A stretch of DNA of 42,258 nt, taken from Legionellaceae bacterium. Its GTDB lineage: Bacteria > Pseudomonadota > Gammaproteobacteria > Legionellales > Legionellaceae. The notes under the pieces are model-generated. The model saw only the letters and a program-made list of their open reading frames with translations, was not told the origin of the DNA and ran no database searches. Shown here one piece after another: positions 33,939-42,258 of the stretch (its first letter is position 1; each line of letters begins with the position of its first letter). The stretch lies in contig JAGOTG010000015.1 in NCBI GenBank assembly GCA_018061965.1, positions 14,701 to 56,958 on the forward strand, given 5' to 3'. A program made the translations under genes and the position numbers.

Positions 33939-35075
33939 ATGGACAATGGCAGCACAATTCGCGATTCATATTTAACATTTCCAAGTTGGACTCAAAATTT
34001 CTTTACTTGGTTAACGGGCAAGGCCCTTAATAATCAAAGACCATTATTTGTCTCTAGTATTTGGATTCATTTTTTTACACCGCTCTCTTTATTTATTCTG
34101 GGTATTTTGGGGAATATATACGTAATTACAGATCAGCTATCTGTTAATTGGTTTTTAATCCCGATATTTTGGATTTTTGTCGTAGCAGGAACAAGGAACA
34201 TGGTACTGACTATCAGACATGAATGTGTTCACAATAGATTTTCATCTAATAAAAATATTAACAAAATTTTAGGTGAGTTGGTAACTATTCTTTTAGTAGT
34301 AAGGACAGCTAAAGCCTATCAATATGACCATGTTTCATTACATCATAATAATGAAATATTGTGCTCAAGAAAAGATCCACATATTCATTATCTAGCAGAA
34401 TGGGGCTTGAAGCTGGGTATGAGTAAAAAGAAATTATGGATAAATTTAGCTAAAACTTTATTATCCCCTTATTTCTATTTGAAAAGCACTTACGATAGAA
34501 TAAAAGCCAATGTTACGGCAAAAAATTTTACAAGAAGGTTTTTAGCTATTGTTTATCTTCTTGGTTTAAGTTACGTCTGTTGGGTATCGTCGGTTCCATT
34601 GTATAAATTAATTGTTGCGTTTTTCTTCCCTTTATTTGTATTATCAACCGCTAGTTCGTTAATTGAAACCATTAGCGAGCACCCTATGCCTCCTGAGCAA
34701 AATGTTGTCTTAATTAAAAATAAGCGAGAAGCGCTCACCGTAAAATGCTGGTCAATATTAAGTGGTGCAGAATTGCCATTACAAACAAAATCTTTGGCTA
34801 TAAAAACTTATAGATGGATTATCTGGATAATTAAAATGATTGGGCATTTAATTGTCAGATTGACGATTCTTCCTGGCCCTCTTCCTTCTCATGAAATGCA
34901 TCATCGTAAACCAGGTCAGTATGATTGGCGAGTAGCATTTTATGAAAAACAAAAGGATATTCAAACAGGTCATTCCGAATGGCCGCCTTATAGAGAAATT
35001 TGGGGGTTGATTAGATCTCTAGATCTAGTGTTTCATGATATGAGTCAATGGGAGTCTTTAGATGAGACACATTGA
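33939..35075 (+). CDS. Membrane fatty acid desaturase/hydroxylase-like protein
   Basis: A 378-aa integral membrane di-iron enzyme. Three histidine boxes are visible: HECVH (94-98), HVSLHH (131-136) and HEMHH (318-322), plus hydrophobic segments between them (for example FFTPLSLFILGILGNIYVI). The family inserts double bonds or hydroxyl groups into acyl chains or terpenoids. In this cluster it may tailor an acyl part of the product. It overlaps the following SbnB-like gene by 14 bp, which shows co-transcription and probably coupled translation. Confidence 0.87.
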   Translation: MDNGSTIRDSYLTFPSWTQNFFTWLTGKALNNQRPLFVSSIWIHFFTPLSLFILGILGNIYVITDQLSVNWFLIPIFWIFVVAGTRNMVLTIRHECVHNRFSSNKNINKILGELVTILLVVRTAKAYQYDHVSLHHNNEILCSRKDPHIHYLAEWGLKLGMSKKKLWINLAKTLLSPYFYLKSTYDRIKANVTAKNFTRRFLAIVYLLGLSYVCWVSSVPLYKLIVAFFFPLFVLSTASSLIETISEHPMPPEQNVVLIKNKREALTVKCWSILSGAELPLQTKSLAIKTYRWIIWIIKMIGHLIVRLTILPGPLPSHEMHHRKPGQYDWRVAFYEKQKDIQTGHSEWPPYREIWGLIRSLDLVFHDMSQWESLDETH

Positions 35076-36021
35076 ATTGATTGATGCTAAAAAAATTGCT
35101 GCTATTTTAGATAAGCATCCGAATTTAGTAAAAAGCGAAGTGATGAATGCATTACAAATGCACTATGCCAAAAAAATAAAACAACCACCTAAGCAATATA
35201 TTAGACGAAATCAACAAGTTAGTATTATTGATCGAATTATATCCATGCCAGTTTATGTCGACGGTAATCCTGGCATTGCTGGAATAAAGTGGATTGGGAG
35301 TCATCCTGATAATTACTCTCTCGGGATGGAGAGAGCAAATGCGTTAATCATTTTAAACGACCCCAAAACTAATGCCCCAATGGCTATTTTGGATGCCTCT
35401 CAGATTAGTACGCAACGCACGTTTGCTATGACTCTTATAGGTATTGATACTTTATATCCGCAGGTCAAAACTGTTGCATGTTTGGGGATGGGTAAGCTAG
35501 GCCGTTTACATGCTAAAATGTTACCAAAACTCTACCCGGGAATTACAAAAATATATTGTTTTAGTCAAAATGCATTATTTGATGATTTATTATCTGAACA
35601 GATCGTAAAATGTAATAGTTATCAAGAGGCAATCTCTGCAGCTGACGTTGTAATAACTACGACTTCTGCAACTCGACCTTACATAACATTTAACGATGTT
35701 ATTAAAAGCAAATTAATTATAAATCAATCGGTTATGGATTTTCATAAAGATGTTTTTACAAAAGCATCTCATGTTATTGTTGATGACTGGGATGAGTGCT
35801 TTCATGCTAAATCGAGTTTTACTGATGTTGTTAATGAAGGACTTCTTAAAAAAGAGCAGACACTTGAAATAGGTCAAATAATTTTTGGAAAAATTCCGAT
35901 TAATAGCGGTCTGATTTTTTTCAATCCCTTAGGCATGGCAATAGAAGATATTATGGTTGCGCATAGCATTTACCGTATTGCATTAGCTAATGAACAGTCC
36001 AGTGTTTTCTATGTTGAATAA
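35062..36021 (+). CDS. Ornithine cyclodeaminase/mu-crystallin family, SbnB-like
   Basis: A 319-aa NAD(P)-dependent enzyme of the ornithine cyclodeaminase family. The Rossmann motif CLGMGKLGRLHA lies at 140-151. The block AGIKWIGSHPDNYSLGMERA with ALIILND and ISTQRT closely resembles SbnB, which oxidises N-(2-amino-2-carboxyethyl)-glutamate to 2,3-diaminopropionate and 2-oxoglutarate; VioK of viomycin synthesis is related. The SbnA partner (a cysteine-synthase-like enzyme) is not in the window, so the product could be diaminopropionate or another imino acid. It overlaps the desaturase gene by 14 bp. Confidence 0.85.
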   Translation: MRHIELIDAKKIAAILDKHPNLVKSEVMNALQMHYAKKIKQPPKQYIRRNQQVSIIDRIISMPVYVDGNPGIAGIKWIGSHPDNYSLGMERANALIILNDPKTNAPMAILDASQISTQRTFAMTLIGIDTLYPQVKTVACLGMGKLGRLHAKMLPKLYPGITKIYCFSQNALFDDLLSEQIVKCNSYQEAISAADVVITTTSATRPYITFNDVIKSKLIINQSVMDFHKDVFTKASHVIVDDWDECFHAKSSFTDVVNEGLLKKEQTLEIGQIIFGKIPINSGLIFFNPLGMAIEDIMVAHSIYRIALANEQSSVFYVE

Positions 36022-36173
36022 ACCATGTGCCCTTTTACGAAAACTTTGGATATCTAAAAATTATCAGATTTGAAAGCGTGATAAGGTTGTATAGTTACTG
36101 AAAAATTTCTGACAATCTACATTCGAATTAAAACCCCTGTTAATTTATTCATACAAGGTTAGAGCCATCAAGA

Positions 36174-37562
36174 ATGGAAAATCATATAGAAAAAAATCTG
36201 ATTAAATTTCACGTCCTTCAACATATTCTTAAATATACTGCCCCTATTTATCTAATACACCTTGTGAGCATTTTTTCGTACTTTTCTAGTGCTTATTTTA
36301 TCTCATGCCTAGGAAAAAAACAGATTGCTGCATTTGCTGTTGCAAATACTTACTTTGTTTTTATAAGCGTTTTTATGACAGCAACTCTCAGTACAGTTAG
36401 TCTGACGCTTGGTAAGTCTGGCCTCAGAAAACCCATAAAATTAGTCAAACATGTTATTTTCAATGGTTTTTTGTTGACACTGATGCTAAGTGCATTCGGG
36501 ACAGTTTTGCTCTGGAATGGTATGCATATTCTAATCTTATTAGGCCAGCCTTTTGATCTGGCGCTATGTACGACCCAATACTTTCATTATGCTGCGCTTT
36601 CTATTACTCCTTTCCTACTCAATTCACTGATTTCACAAATATGCATTGGCTTAGGAAAACCTGCGCTTAATAGAGCTCAATGTTGGATCAGATTACCTCT
36701 TATGATTGGTTTAAGCTATCTATTGATCTTAGAAAAAAAACAAGGCATAGCAGGTGCGTCTTTAGCACTTTTGTTGACTAATCTTCTTATTTTGCCCGTC
36801 ACATTTTTCTTGCTTAGGGCGAGTGATATAGGTATTTTTTTATATCTAAAAACTCTTAAGTTGGGATGTTGGTCAAGAATAAGGCAACTCCTTAACAGTG
36901 GTGTATATATCGGTTTTCAATTTTCTGGAGAATTAGGCGCTGTACTCTTTTTCTTGTTTCTTATGGGGCATTTTGGCAAAGATGCTTTGGTCAGTACTCA
37001 AATTACATCACAATATTCCATTTTTTTATTAATAGGGTCTCTCAGCGTTTCTCAAGGGCTTTCCAATTCTATTAGCGAGTACGTTGGGCATAAAAAAGAA
37101 TTATCAGTTCAATCGTACACAAACACGGCATATTATTTTCTCTTACTAATTATTACTCTTTGGTCATTGTTTTACTTGTTAATACCGGTACAGCTGATGA
37201 GCATTTTTATTAATGTTACAGATGCTGATAATACCCAACTAATTCAATTAACCAAGTCGATGCTGATAGCTAGTATTCCAATTTTATTTATGGATGGTTT
37301 GCGAAACATTCTTACAGGTAGCTTAAGAGGATTAGGTAATACCAGAACACCTATGATAATTGATATATTAGGCTTATGGCTTGTGGGGCTTCCGTTAAGT
37401 TATTTTTTTGGGTTTACCATGGGCTATGGACCAGTTGGACTAAGAGTTGGCTTTATGTTAGGTTATTTTGTATCCGCAATGAATTTATTAATTTTTTATA
37501 GAAAAATCATTGCGTATAAATTTCAGACTTCTGCTGTGTGCAAAAAACAGGTTTCAGAATGA
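36174..37562 (+). CDS. MATE family efflux transporter
   Basis: A 462-aa protein with about 12 membrane segments in two similar halves, as in MATE (NorM/DinF) exporters, which use Na+ or H+ to push out small cationic or amphipathic molecules. Helpful segments are KQIAAFAVANTYFVFISVFM in the first half and LRNILTGSLRGLGNTRTPMI in the second. Within the cluster it is the obvious candidate for export of the product. It lies 150 bp after the SbnB-like gene. Its 3' end overlaps the panD remnant on the other strand by about 40 bp. Confidence 0.92.
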   Translation: MENHIEKNLIKFHVLQHILKYTAPIYLIHLVSIFSYFSSAYFISCLGKKQIAAFAVANTYFVFISVFMTATLSTVSLTLGKSGLRKPIKLVKHVIFNGFLLTLMLSAFGTVLLWNGMHILILLGQPFDLALCTTQYFHYAALSITPFLLNSLISQICIGLGKPALNRAQCWIRLPLMIGLSYLLILEKKQGIAGASLALLLTNLLILPVTFFLLRASDIGIFLYLKTLKLGCWSRIRQLLNSGVYIGFQFSGELGAVLFFLFLMGHFGKDALVSTQITSQYSIFLLIGSLSVSQGLSNSISEYVGHKKELSVQSYTNTAYYFLLLIITLWSLFYLLIPVQLMSIFINVTDADNTQLIQLTKSMLIASIPILFMDGLRNILTGSLRGLGNTRTPMIIDILGLWLVGLPLSYFFGFTMGYGPVGLRVGFMLGYFVSAMNLLIFYRKIIAYKFQTSAVCKKQVSE

Positions 37563-37756
37563 GCGTTTTCGTATGGCTGCTTATATCGAAAATTATTTTT
37601 TTCATCCATAAAAAGAACGGTTGGCTGGTGAGCTTTCCATTCTTCTTCATTTAGATCAGCATACACACAAATAATCACTCGATCTCCTGGAGACACAAGA
37701 TGAGCACAAGCTCCGTTAGCTTGCATCCTTCTACTTTTTGCTGGCTCCAGATGCAC
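37523..37756 (-). pseudogene. panD: panD remnant (C-terminal half of aspartate 1-decarboxylase)
   Basis: A minus-strand frame whose residues about 14-55 match the C-terminal half of PanD (NGACAHLVSPGDRVIICVYA, then QPTVLFMDEKNN; the usual consensus is NGAAARLVxPGDxVIIxxYA and PxVxxVDExN). The N-terminal half with the self-cleaving Gly-Ser site and catalytic pyruvoyl residue is missing, because the sequence upstream (right of about 37735) belongs to the next gene. It cannot make beta-alanine. It marks a recombination or deletion junction in the middle of the cluster. Confidence 0.75.
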
Positions 37757-40449
37757 CTAATTTGTTTATTATTCATCCCATAACAGGGTTATCATTTCAA
37801 TACTTAAAATTAAAAAATTATATTACAAGCTACAATGTATACGCTATTAGCAATCCGTTTTTTAGTCAAGAAGATGGATTTGAATCTATAGTTGAAATGG
37901 CAAAAAATTACGTAGAGATTATATTTTCTGTTCAAAAAAAAGATAGCTTTCATCTCGCTGGTTGGTCATTTGGAGGTGTTGTAGCGCTTGAAATGGCATT
38001 TCAATTAAAGAATAGAGGATTGATGGTAGATAAAATTATTCTTATAGATAGTTTCAATATTCAAAAACTATATGCTAATCAGATTTCTGATGCGTTGCTG
38101 CAAAATGAAGTTGAAATAGAAATGAACTGGCTGCGCCAGCAACAACAAATTAATTTGGATTTACCTGAGGGGTCTGTATTTAAACACGAAGTTTGCCGTA
38201 ATATTAAAATGCTTTTTAGACACACTCCTAATTACTTAAATGAAACTGTTTATTTGATTAAATCCGATATTCCCGAGGTAGATAAATACCCGCTAAGCGC
38301 GGACGAATGGAATGGGTGGGCCCACTTAATTAAGAAAATAGAAAAATACACTATTCAAGAAAAGCATGATGATTTATTTAAAGAACAATCTATTACAGAA
38401 ATAGCTGTAGCTCTTAATCAAATTATGAATACAAACAATCGTTGGAATAAATTAAAAAATTTATTTTCTCACACTGAACTAGAGCAGCTCCAGAATTATT
38501 TAAATCTTAATTTACCAACGGAAGAAATGTGGCTATACCTAGCACAACATTATTTAAACCCAGAATGGCCACTCACAAGACATCAGGCAATTTTCAACTT
38601 CGTTTATGCCAATTGGCAAGAAAGTGTCAAAGGACCTAAGCCGATATGGATTCCCACGCAAGAGTATTTAAAAACCTCTAGATTCCAAAATATGCTGCTG
38701 TCTAAAGGTTTTAAAAATTTTAATGATTATCATCAATGGACTATCGATAATGAAGCTGAGTATATCAGGCAAAATATTGAAAATAAAAAGGTTGTTTTTG
38801 ATAAGCCATACAGAGAAATTTTTAATTATGATGAGAAAAAGGGAGCAATATGGCTGCAAGATGGAAAACTAAATTGTTATAACACTTATTTCGATTCAGA
38901 ATATCTTGCTAACAACCATGCACTGGTTTATTCAAAAGATGGTAATACGATAGAAATAGTGGATTATGGCTCGCTAAAAAAGCTTATTGATAATGTTGCA
39001 ATAAGTTTAATAAATCACGGTATTCGATCCAGAGATACTATTGCTATTTGTGCTCATTATACGGTGGAGTCCATTGCTGTATTTTTCGCTGCGATCAAAA
39101 TAGGTTGTATTATCAATTGTGTAATGGGTTTTTTGCAAAAAAGAGAAATTGAATATCAACTAAATACCGTACCATCAAAACTTATTTTTACGGATGACTA
39201 CCACACTGAACTGAACGAAGAGTCTCCTATGGAAAAATTAAACTTTGTTGATTCAAACAAACTCATCTTGCTTTCAAAAAAAAGTTGTCATCATACAGAA
39301 CACTTACTTGATTGGAACCAGTTTTTATCAGATTGTGCTAATCTAGAATCTCCCACATATTCTTACGATATCCAAGAAACCGTTTATATTTGCTTTAGCT
39401 CAGGGACGACTAGCCGTCCCAAAGCTATACCTATTACACATGAGATGATTTTAGCGCAAACAGGCCACAATATTCCGCCCGATGAGATCACATACTGGCC
39501 AACCAGTCTAGGGGCAATTGTCGGCTCGATAACTCTTTTTGGTATTTTTTTCAATCATAGCACATTAGCCCTATATTACTTAGGTCCCAAAGATCCAGGG
39601 TTTTCAAATTTTATAAAACAATCAGGTATAACTCGACTGGGAACTTATCCTAGAATTCAACATTATTGGCGAAAAAATAACTCACTGCATCATGAGGATT
39701 TGCAAAAAATTAAATTAATTTACTCAACCGGAGAGTCTGCTGATTATGATGATCAATTTGACCTCTTACGAAGATGTTGTTACAGGCCACTGTTAGAAAT
39801 ATGTGGGGGTACTGAATTAGGTAAAAGCTATTTATCATCATTTGATATTTTACCTGTAGCATTAGGTTTTTTTAACGCAAAAACACCTGGAAGAAATTTT
39901 GTTTTGATTGCAGAGGAGAAGCTATCGCCAACAATAGGAGAAGTATTTATGAATTCGGGGCATTTCTCTCTTTCCCGCTCCCTGTTGAATGATAACCATC
40001 ACGATATCTATTTCAAAAATAGCCCTATAGATTCAAGTGGTAACCCATTAAGACGTGTTGGCGATGTGATTGAGATCATGCCCAAAGGTTTTTTCAAGTT
40101 AATAGGGAGAGCAGGCGATACGTTAAATATAGCAGGTCATCTTTTTCATCCTATATCGGTTGAATCTTACATTAATCAGATTTCTTACATTTCAGAAAGC
40201 GCTGCAATTCAAATACATTGCCATGAAAAAAGAGCGTTATTAATTCTTTATATCGTTTTGGAGAGAAGGTATCCCACTTATGACTATATTAAAAAAGATA
40301 TAGAAAGGCACTTAAAAGAAAATTTTAATGCGGAAATTATTTTATATGATGTTATTTTGCGCAAATCGTTGCCATTAACCGCTGTAGGTAAAATAAAACG
40401 ATCCAAACTAAGAAACGAATACAACCTGAAAGTGGATTGTTCATCATAA
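37738..40449 (+). CDS. Thioesterase - acyl-CoA synthetase-like fusion (5' end probably lost)
   Basis: A 903-aa frame. Residues 1-235 form an NRPS-type II/I thioesterase: LFIIHPITG, nucleophile Ser77 in GWSFGG, and EKHDDLF with the catalytic His. Residues about 260-900 are an acetyl/acetoacetyl-CoA-synthetase-like AMP ligase (ATP loop CFSSGTTSRPKAIPITH about 551, ICGGTELG about 690, LIGRAGDTLNIAGH, and the C-terminal GKIKRSKL lysine). The fusion would pair acyl activation with thioester release. Oddly, the frame has no ATG near its start: only TTG 37738, without a Shine-Dalgarno, an in-frame TAG 21 bp upstream, and a panD fragment back to back. It may be truncated. Confidence 0.8.
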   Translation: MLAPDAPNLFIIHPITGLSFQYLKLKNYITSYNVYAISNPFFSQEDGFESIVEMAKNYVEIIFSVQKKDSFHLAGWSFGGVVALEMAFQLKNRGLMVDKIILIDSFNIQKLYANQISDALLQNEVEIEMNWLRQQQQINLDLPEGSVFKHEVCRNIKMLFRHTPNYLNETVYLIKSDIPEVDKYPLSADEWNGWAHLIKKIEKYTIQEKHDDLFKEQSITEIAVALNQIMNTNNRWNKLKNLFSHTELEQLQNYLNLNLPTEEMWLYLAQHYLNPEWPLTRHQAIFNFVYANWQESVKGPKPIWIPTQEYLKTSRFQNMLLSKGFKNFNDYHQWTIDNEAEYIRQNIENKKVVFDKPYREIFNYDEKKGAIWLQDGKLNCYNTYFDSEYLANNHALVYSKDGNTIEIVDYGSLKKLIDNVAISLINHGIRSRDTIAICAHYTVESIAVFFAAIKIGCIINCVMGFLQKREIEYQLNTVPSKLIFTDDYHTELNEESPMEKLNFVDSNKLILLSKKSCHHTEHLLDWNQFLSDCANLESPTYSYDIQETVYICFSSGTTSRPKAIPITHEMILAQTGHNIPPDEITYWPTSLGAIVGSITLFGIFFNHSTLALYYLGPKDPGFSNFIKQSGITRLGTYPRIQHYWRKNNSLHHEDLQKIKLIYSTGESADYDDQFDLLRRCCYRPLLEICGGTELGKSYLSSFDILPVALGFFNAKTPGRNFVLIAEEKLSPTIGEVFMNSGHFSLSRSLLNDNHHDIYFKNSPIDSSGNPLRRVGDVIEIMPKGFFKLIGRAGDTLNIAGHLFHPISVESYINQISYISESAAIQIHCHEKRALLILYIVLERRYPTYDYIKKDIERHLKENFNAEIILYDVILRKSLPLTAVGKIKRSKLRNEYNLKVDCSS

Positions 40450-40470
40450 AATACTGGGGATAGAAAACAT

Positions 40471-41991
40471 ATGCTGCAATCTATAGTTTTAACTTCTGCG
40501 CAGGACGCGGACTCTTTAACACAATCTATAAAAATATTTTATGATAAATGCATCTCCAAAAAAATTACTTTTGGTGATGAATATGCATATATTAGACATA
40601 ATGAACTCGATCATACTGATAACTATTTAGCAAAAAATGAGACCTTTTTACTGCTGCTTATTGGCCGAATTACAAATTTATCAACGCTGAGATATGGGTT
40701 ATTAAGTTCTATCGATAATGCTCTGACGAGTACTCCAGCACAGTTTTTGCTTGATCTATATAGCCTATTTGGAAAAGCTGGCTTTACTTTGCTAGATGGT
40801 GAGTTCTCAATTTTTATTAGAGATAATCATGCATTAAGAATTTATACAGATCATTTTGGAATGTTACCTTTACATTTTTTAATCGATAAAGCTGGCCAGT
40901 TTTGGATTACTAATGAAATTAAATCAATTTTAACAGTCGATACGATCGATTTTTCACTCAAAGAGCTCCATGATATTCGTCCAAATAAAGATAGTGCCTC
41001 ATCGTTTGGTTATTTTAAAAAAATTTCCAAAATTCCTCCTGGATGCGAATGTATCATTGATGTGAACAATAATGGATATACATTCAGCTCCTCTTATTAT
41101 TTGGAGTATTCATTCGCAGTAGATAAAAATATTCATAAAAACATCGCTATTGAAACTCTAGATAAATTGTTACACCAAGCTATACATGAAACAACTAATA
41201 CCAGACCTATTGGTGTTGCACTTTCTGGAGGGTTAGACTCGAGCTTAATCGCCGCGATTGCTAAACAACATGCCCATGATGTTCACACATTTTCTATGGG
41301 AACAGATGGTGGGAATGAATTCTCTTCGTCAAAATTAGTCAGTGACTTTTTGGGCACAACTCACCATGAAATTATGTTTGATACTAAGGAATTATCGAAT
41401 GCCATTCTGCAAACCATTTTTTATAATGAAGTCATAAGTGCAATTTGTGTTGAGGTTCATCTTGCTTTTTGGATTTTTCTTCAAGGAATTTCACCGTACA
41501 CTTCAACACTTTTCACGGGATTCGGTGCAGATATGTTATTCACGGGGCGATCATCAGTGGATGATAGTCCTTATTTATTACAGAAAAATATTCAAAGTCA
41601 CTTCATGAAAGTACAATGGCGTGGCGAATATGTTCCTTTTGTAGCACAAAAACATCATATTGATGTCAATAATTCATTTTGTAGCAGCAAAGTAATTGCA
41701 TTCGTGTTATCTCTTGACCCTAGTTTGAAAATTTTTAATAAGCAGGTCAAATATATTTTGCGTGAATTAGCACATACAAGAAAATATATTCCAAAAGAGA
41801 TCTGTTATAGACAAAAAATTGCGCTTGAAGAAGCAACTTCAATCAATAAATTATTTAGCGCTTACCTAAACACAGGTAAACATTCAGACTTTGATGAAAA
41901 GAGAATATTTACTTATTTTATGTTCAAAGAAATTTTTGAACATAAAAAGTCATTGTCAGATATTGATCCCAATCTATTTATAAAAAAATGA
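40471..41991 (+). CDS. Asparagine synthetase-like amide ligase without glutaminase cysteine
   Basis: A 506-aa protein of the asparagine synthetase B family. The C-terminal domain has the ATP-pyrophosphatase loop SGGLDSS (252-258), FGADMLF in place of the usual G(D/E)GADELF, and YRQKIALEEATSIN (about 447-460) with the lysine that stabilises the intermediate. The N-terminal glutaminase-like domain is present (LLDGEFSIFIRD, DHFGMLPLHF) but there is no Cys after the initiator Met, so it cannot release ammonia from glutamine. The same loss is known in beta-lactam synthetase, carbapenam synthetase and lasso cyclases, which close amide bonds inside a molecule. GGGG lies upstream of the ATG. It follows the ligase gene by 21 bp. 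Confidence 0.85.
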   Translation: MLQSIVLTSAQDADSLTQSIKIFYDKCISKKITFGDEYAYIRHNELDHTDNYLAKNETFLLLLIGRITNLSTLRYGLLSSIDNALTSTPAQFLLDLYSLFGKAGFTLLDGEFSIFIRDNHALRIYTDHFGMLPLHFLIDKAGQFWITNEIKSILTVDTIDFSLKELHDIRPNKDSASSFGYFKKISKIPPGCECIIDVNNNGYTFSSSYYLEYSFAVDKNIHKNIAIETLDKLLHQAIHETTNTRPIGVALSGGLDSSLIAAIAKQHAHDVHTFSMGTDGGNEFSSSKLVSDFLGTTHHEIMFDTKELSNAILQTIFYNEVISAICVEVHLAFWIFLQGISPYTSTLFTGFGADMLFTGRSSVDDSPYLLQKNIQSHFMKVQWRGEYVPFVAQKHHIDVNNSFCSSKVIAFVLSLDPSLKIFNKQVKYILRELAHTRKYIPKEICYRQKIALEEATSINKLFSAYLNTGKHSDFDEKRIFTYFMFKEIFEHKKSLSDIDPNLFIKK

Positions 41992-42100
41992 CTAGGTTTT
42001 TAAGTAGGTATAAATTGGCCTGCCTCTTTGGTCAGCTAAGCAAGAGAAAATATGATGAAAGTCGGATTAAGACGAGCCTGATTTTTAGGAGTAATAATTT

Positions 42101-42142
42101 ATGAGATTAATTGAATTAATAGAGAACTATGGGGGTCTGTAA
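42101..42142 (+). pseudogene. Start of a gene cut by an insertion sequence
   Basis: AGGAG is followed 9 nt later by ATG 42101 and MRLIELIENYGG, after which the insertion-sequence end begins and a stop follows at once. It is probably the first codons of the next cluster gene. The product cannot be known from 10 or so codons. Confidence 0.4.
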
Positions 42143-42176
42143 ATAATTTTGTGTAATTAGTCATAGTGTATAATCT

Positions 42177-42194
42177 GCCTATTTTCAGATAGGC
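42177..42194 (+). promoter_or_regulatory. Hairpin overlapping the transposase ribosome site
   Basis: GCCTAT (42177-42182) and ATAGGC (42189-42194) form a perfect 6-bp stem with a 6-nt loop. Its right arm contains the AGG that would serve ATG 42199, so folding could limit transposase translation. Confidence 0.45.
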
Positions 42195-42198
42195 ATAG

Positions 42199-42258
42199 AT
42201 GCAGAGAAAAACTATGACTCATGATATAGATGAATTGGCTCAAGAAATAGCCAAGACA
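42199..42258 (+). CDS. Putative transposase, N-terminal start only (runs off right edge)
   Basis: Open frame from ATG 42199 (or 42214) to the window edge, reading MQRKTMTHDIDELAQEIAKT. Only 20 residues are seen. Position just inside the IS end and the ELAQEIAK-like start fit an IS256-family transposase, but the family is inferred mainly from context. Confidence 0.5.
   Translation, partial: MQRKTMTHDIDELAQEIAKT

Larger units (their letters stand above)
42131..42258 (+). mobile_element. Left end of an insertion sequence, probably IS256 family (partial)
   Basis: The stretch beginning GGGTCTGTAAATAATTTTG (near 42134) resembles the terminal inverted repeats of IS256-type elements, and a frame that looks like a transposase start follows. 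A TATAAT (42169-42174) and a hairpin before the frame fit IS organisation. The right end and most of the transposase are outside the window. Confidence 0.6.

Noticed and set aside
40471..41991. Lasso peptide cyclase
   Set aside because: No precursor gene, leader-binding protein or transglutaminase-like protease is nearby.
31841..41991. Complete clavulanate or carbapenem pathway
   Set aside because: Only two enzymes resemble that chemistry; the first-step enzyme and amidinohydrolase are not seen.

Overview
The window looks like chromosomal DNA of an AT-rich gammaproteobacterium. The gamma-type yeaG(prkA)-yeaH-ycgB(spoVR) trio, a PepN of E. coli length and NACHT/WD40 proteins with eukaryote-style C-terminal lipidation signals together suggest a host-associated lineage such as the Legionellales. 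That placement is an inference; no rRNA or other taxonomic marker is present.

Layout. (1) 1-12625, minus strand: one long apparent operon prkA - yeaH - spoVR - NRPS (A-T-C) - NRPS (A-T-C) - NRPS (A..., running off the left edge). Junctions are short (4-bp overlap yeaH/spoVR, 3-bp gap spoVR/NRPS1, 4-bp overlap NRPS2/NRPS3), and a sigmaS-like -10 lies upstream of prkA. The first NRPS gene carries a frameshift. (2) 12787-17703: core genes pepN and an EamA transporter (+), then a cold-shock protein and a Bcr/CflA-type MFS pump (-). (3) 18033-22079, plus strand: a secreted GH5 glycoside hydrolase bracketed by ~98-bp imperfect direct repeats, a 96-aa orphan protein, a small secreted cysteine-rich protein with an out-of-frame start, and a VIT1/CCC1-type metal transporter. 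(4) 22273-30871, minus strand: two very large NACHT proteins with pentapeptide repeats. One ends in a CaaX box (CTIA after KKRG). The other carries about 21 WD40 repeats (three possible seven-bladed propellers) and a CCCCPC cluster near its C-terminus. (5) 30872-31840: noncoding, with the 3' part of a tRNA-Arg gene, a likely integration scar. (6) 31841-41991: a visibly more AT-rich small-molecule cluster: clavaminate-synthase/VioC-like 2OG oxygenase (-), then (+) an aspartyl/asparaginyl beta-hydroxylase-like enzyme, a membrane desaturase, an SbnB/ornithine-cyclodeaminase-like dehydrogenase, a MATE exporter, a panD remnant, a thioesterase/acyl-CoA-synthetase-like fusion without a proper start, and an asparagine-synthetase-like ligase lacking the glutaminase cysteine. 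(7) 42131-end: the start of an insertion sequence, probably IS256 family, which appears to interrupt a gene after about ten codons.

How the parts fit. Region 1 couples a stationary-phase/stress kinase module to a peptide assembly line. Region 4 looks like a pair of effector-type proteins that would be anchored to host membranes. Region 6 looks like a horizontally acquired and partly eroded pathway for a modified amino-acid or amide product with its own exporter. The most promising undescribed items are the CaaX/cysteine-cluster NACHT pair and the region-6 cluster.
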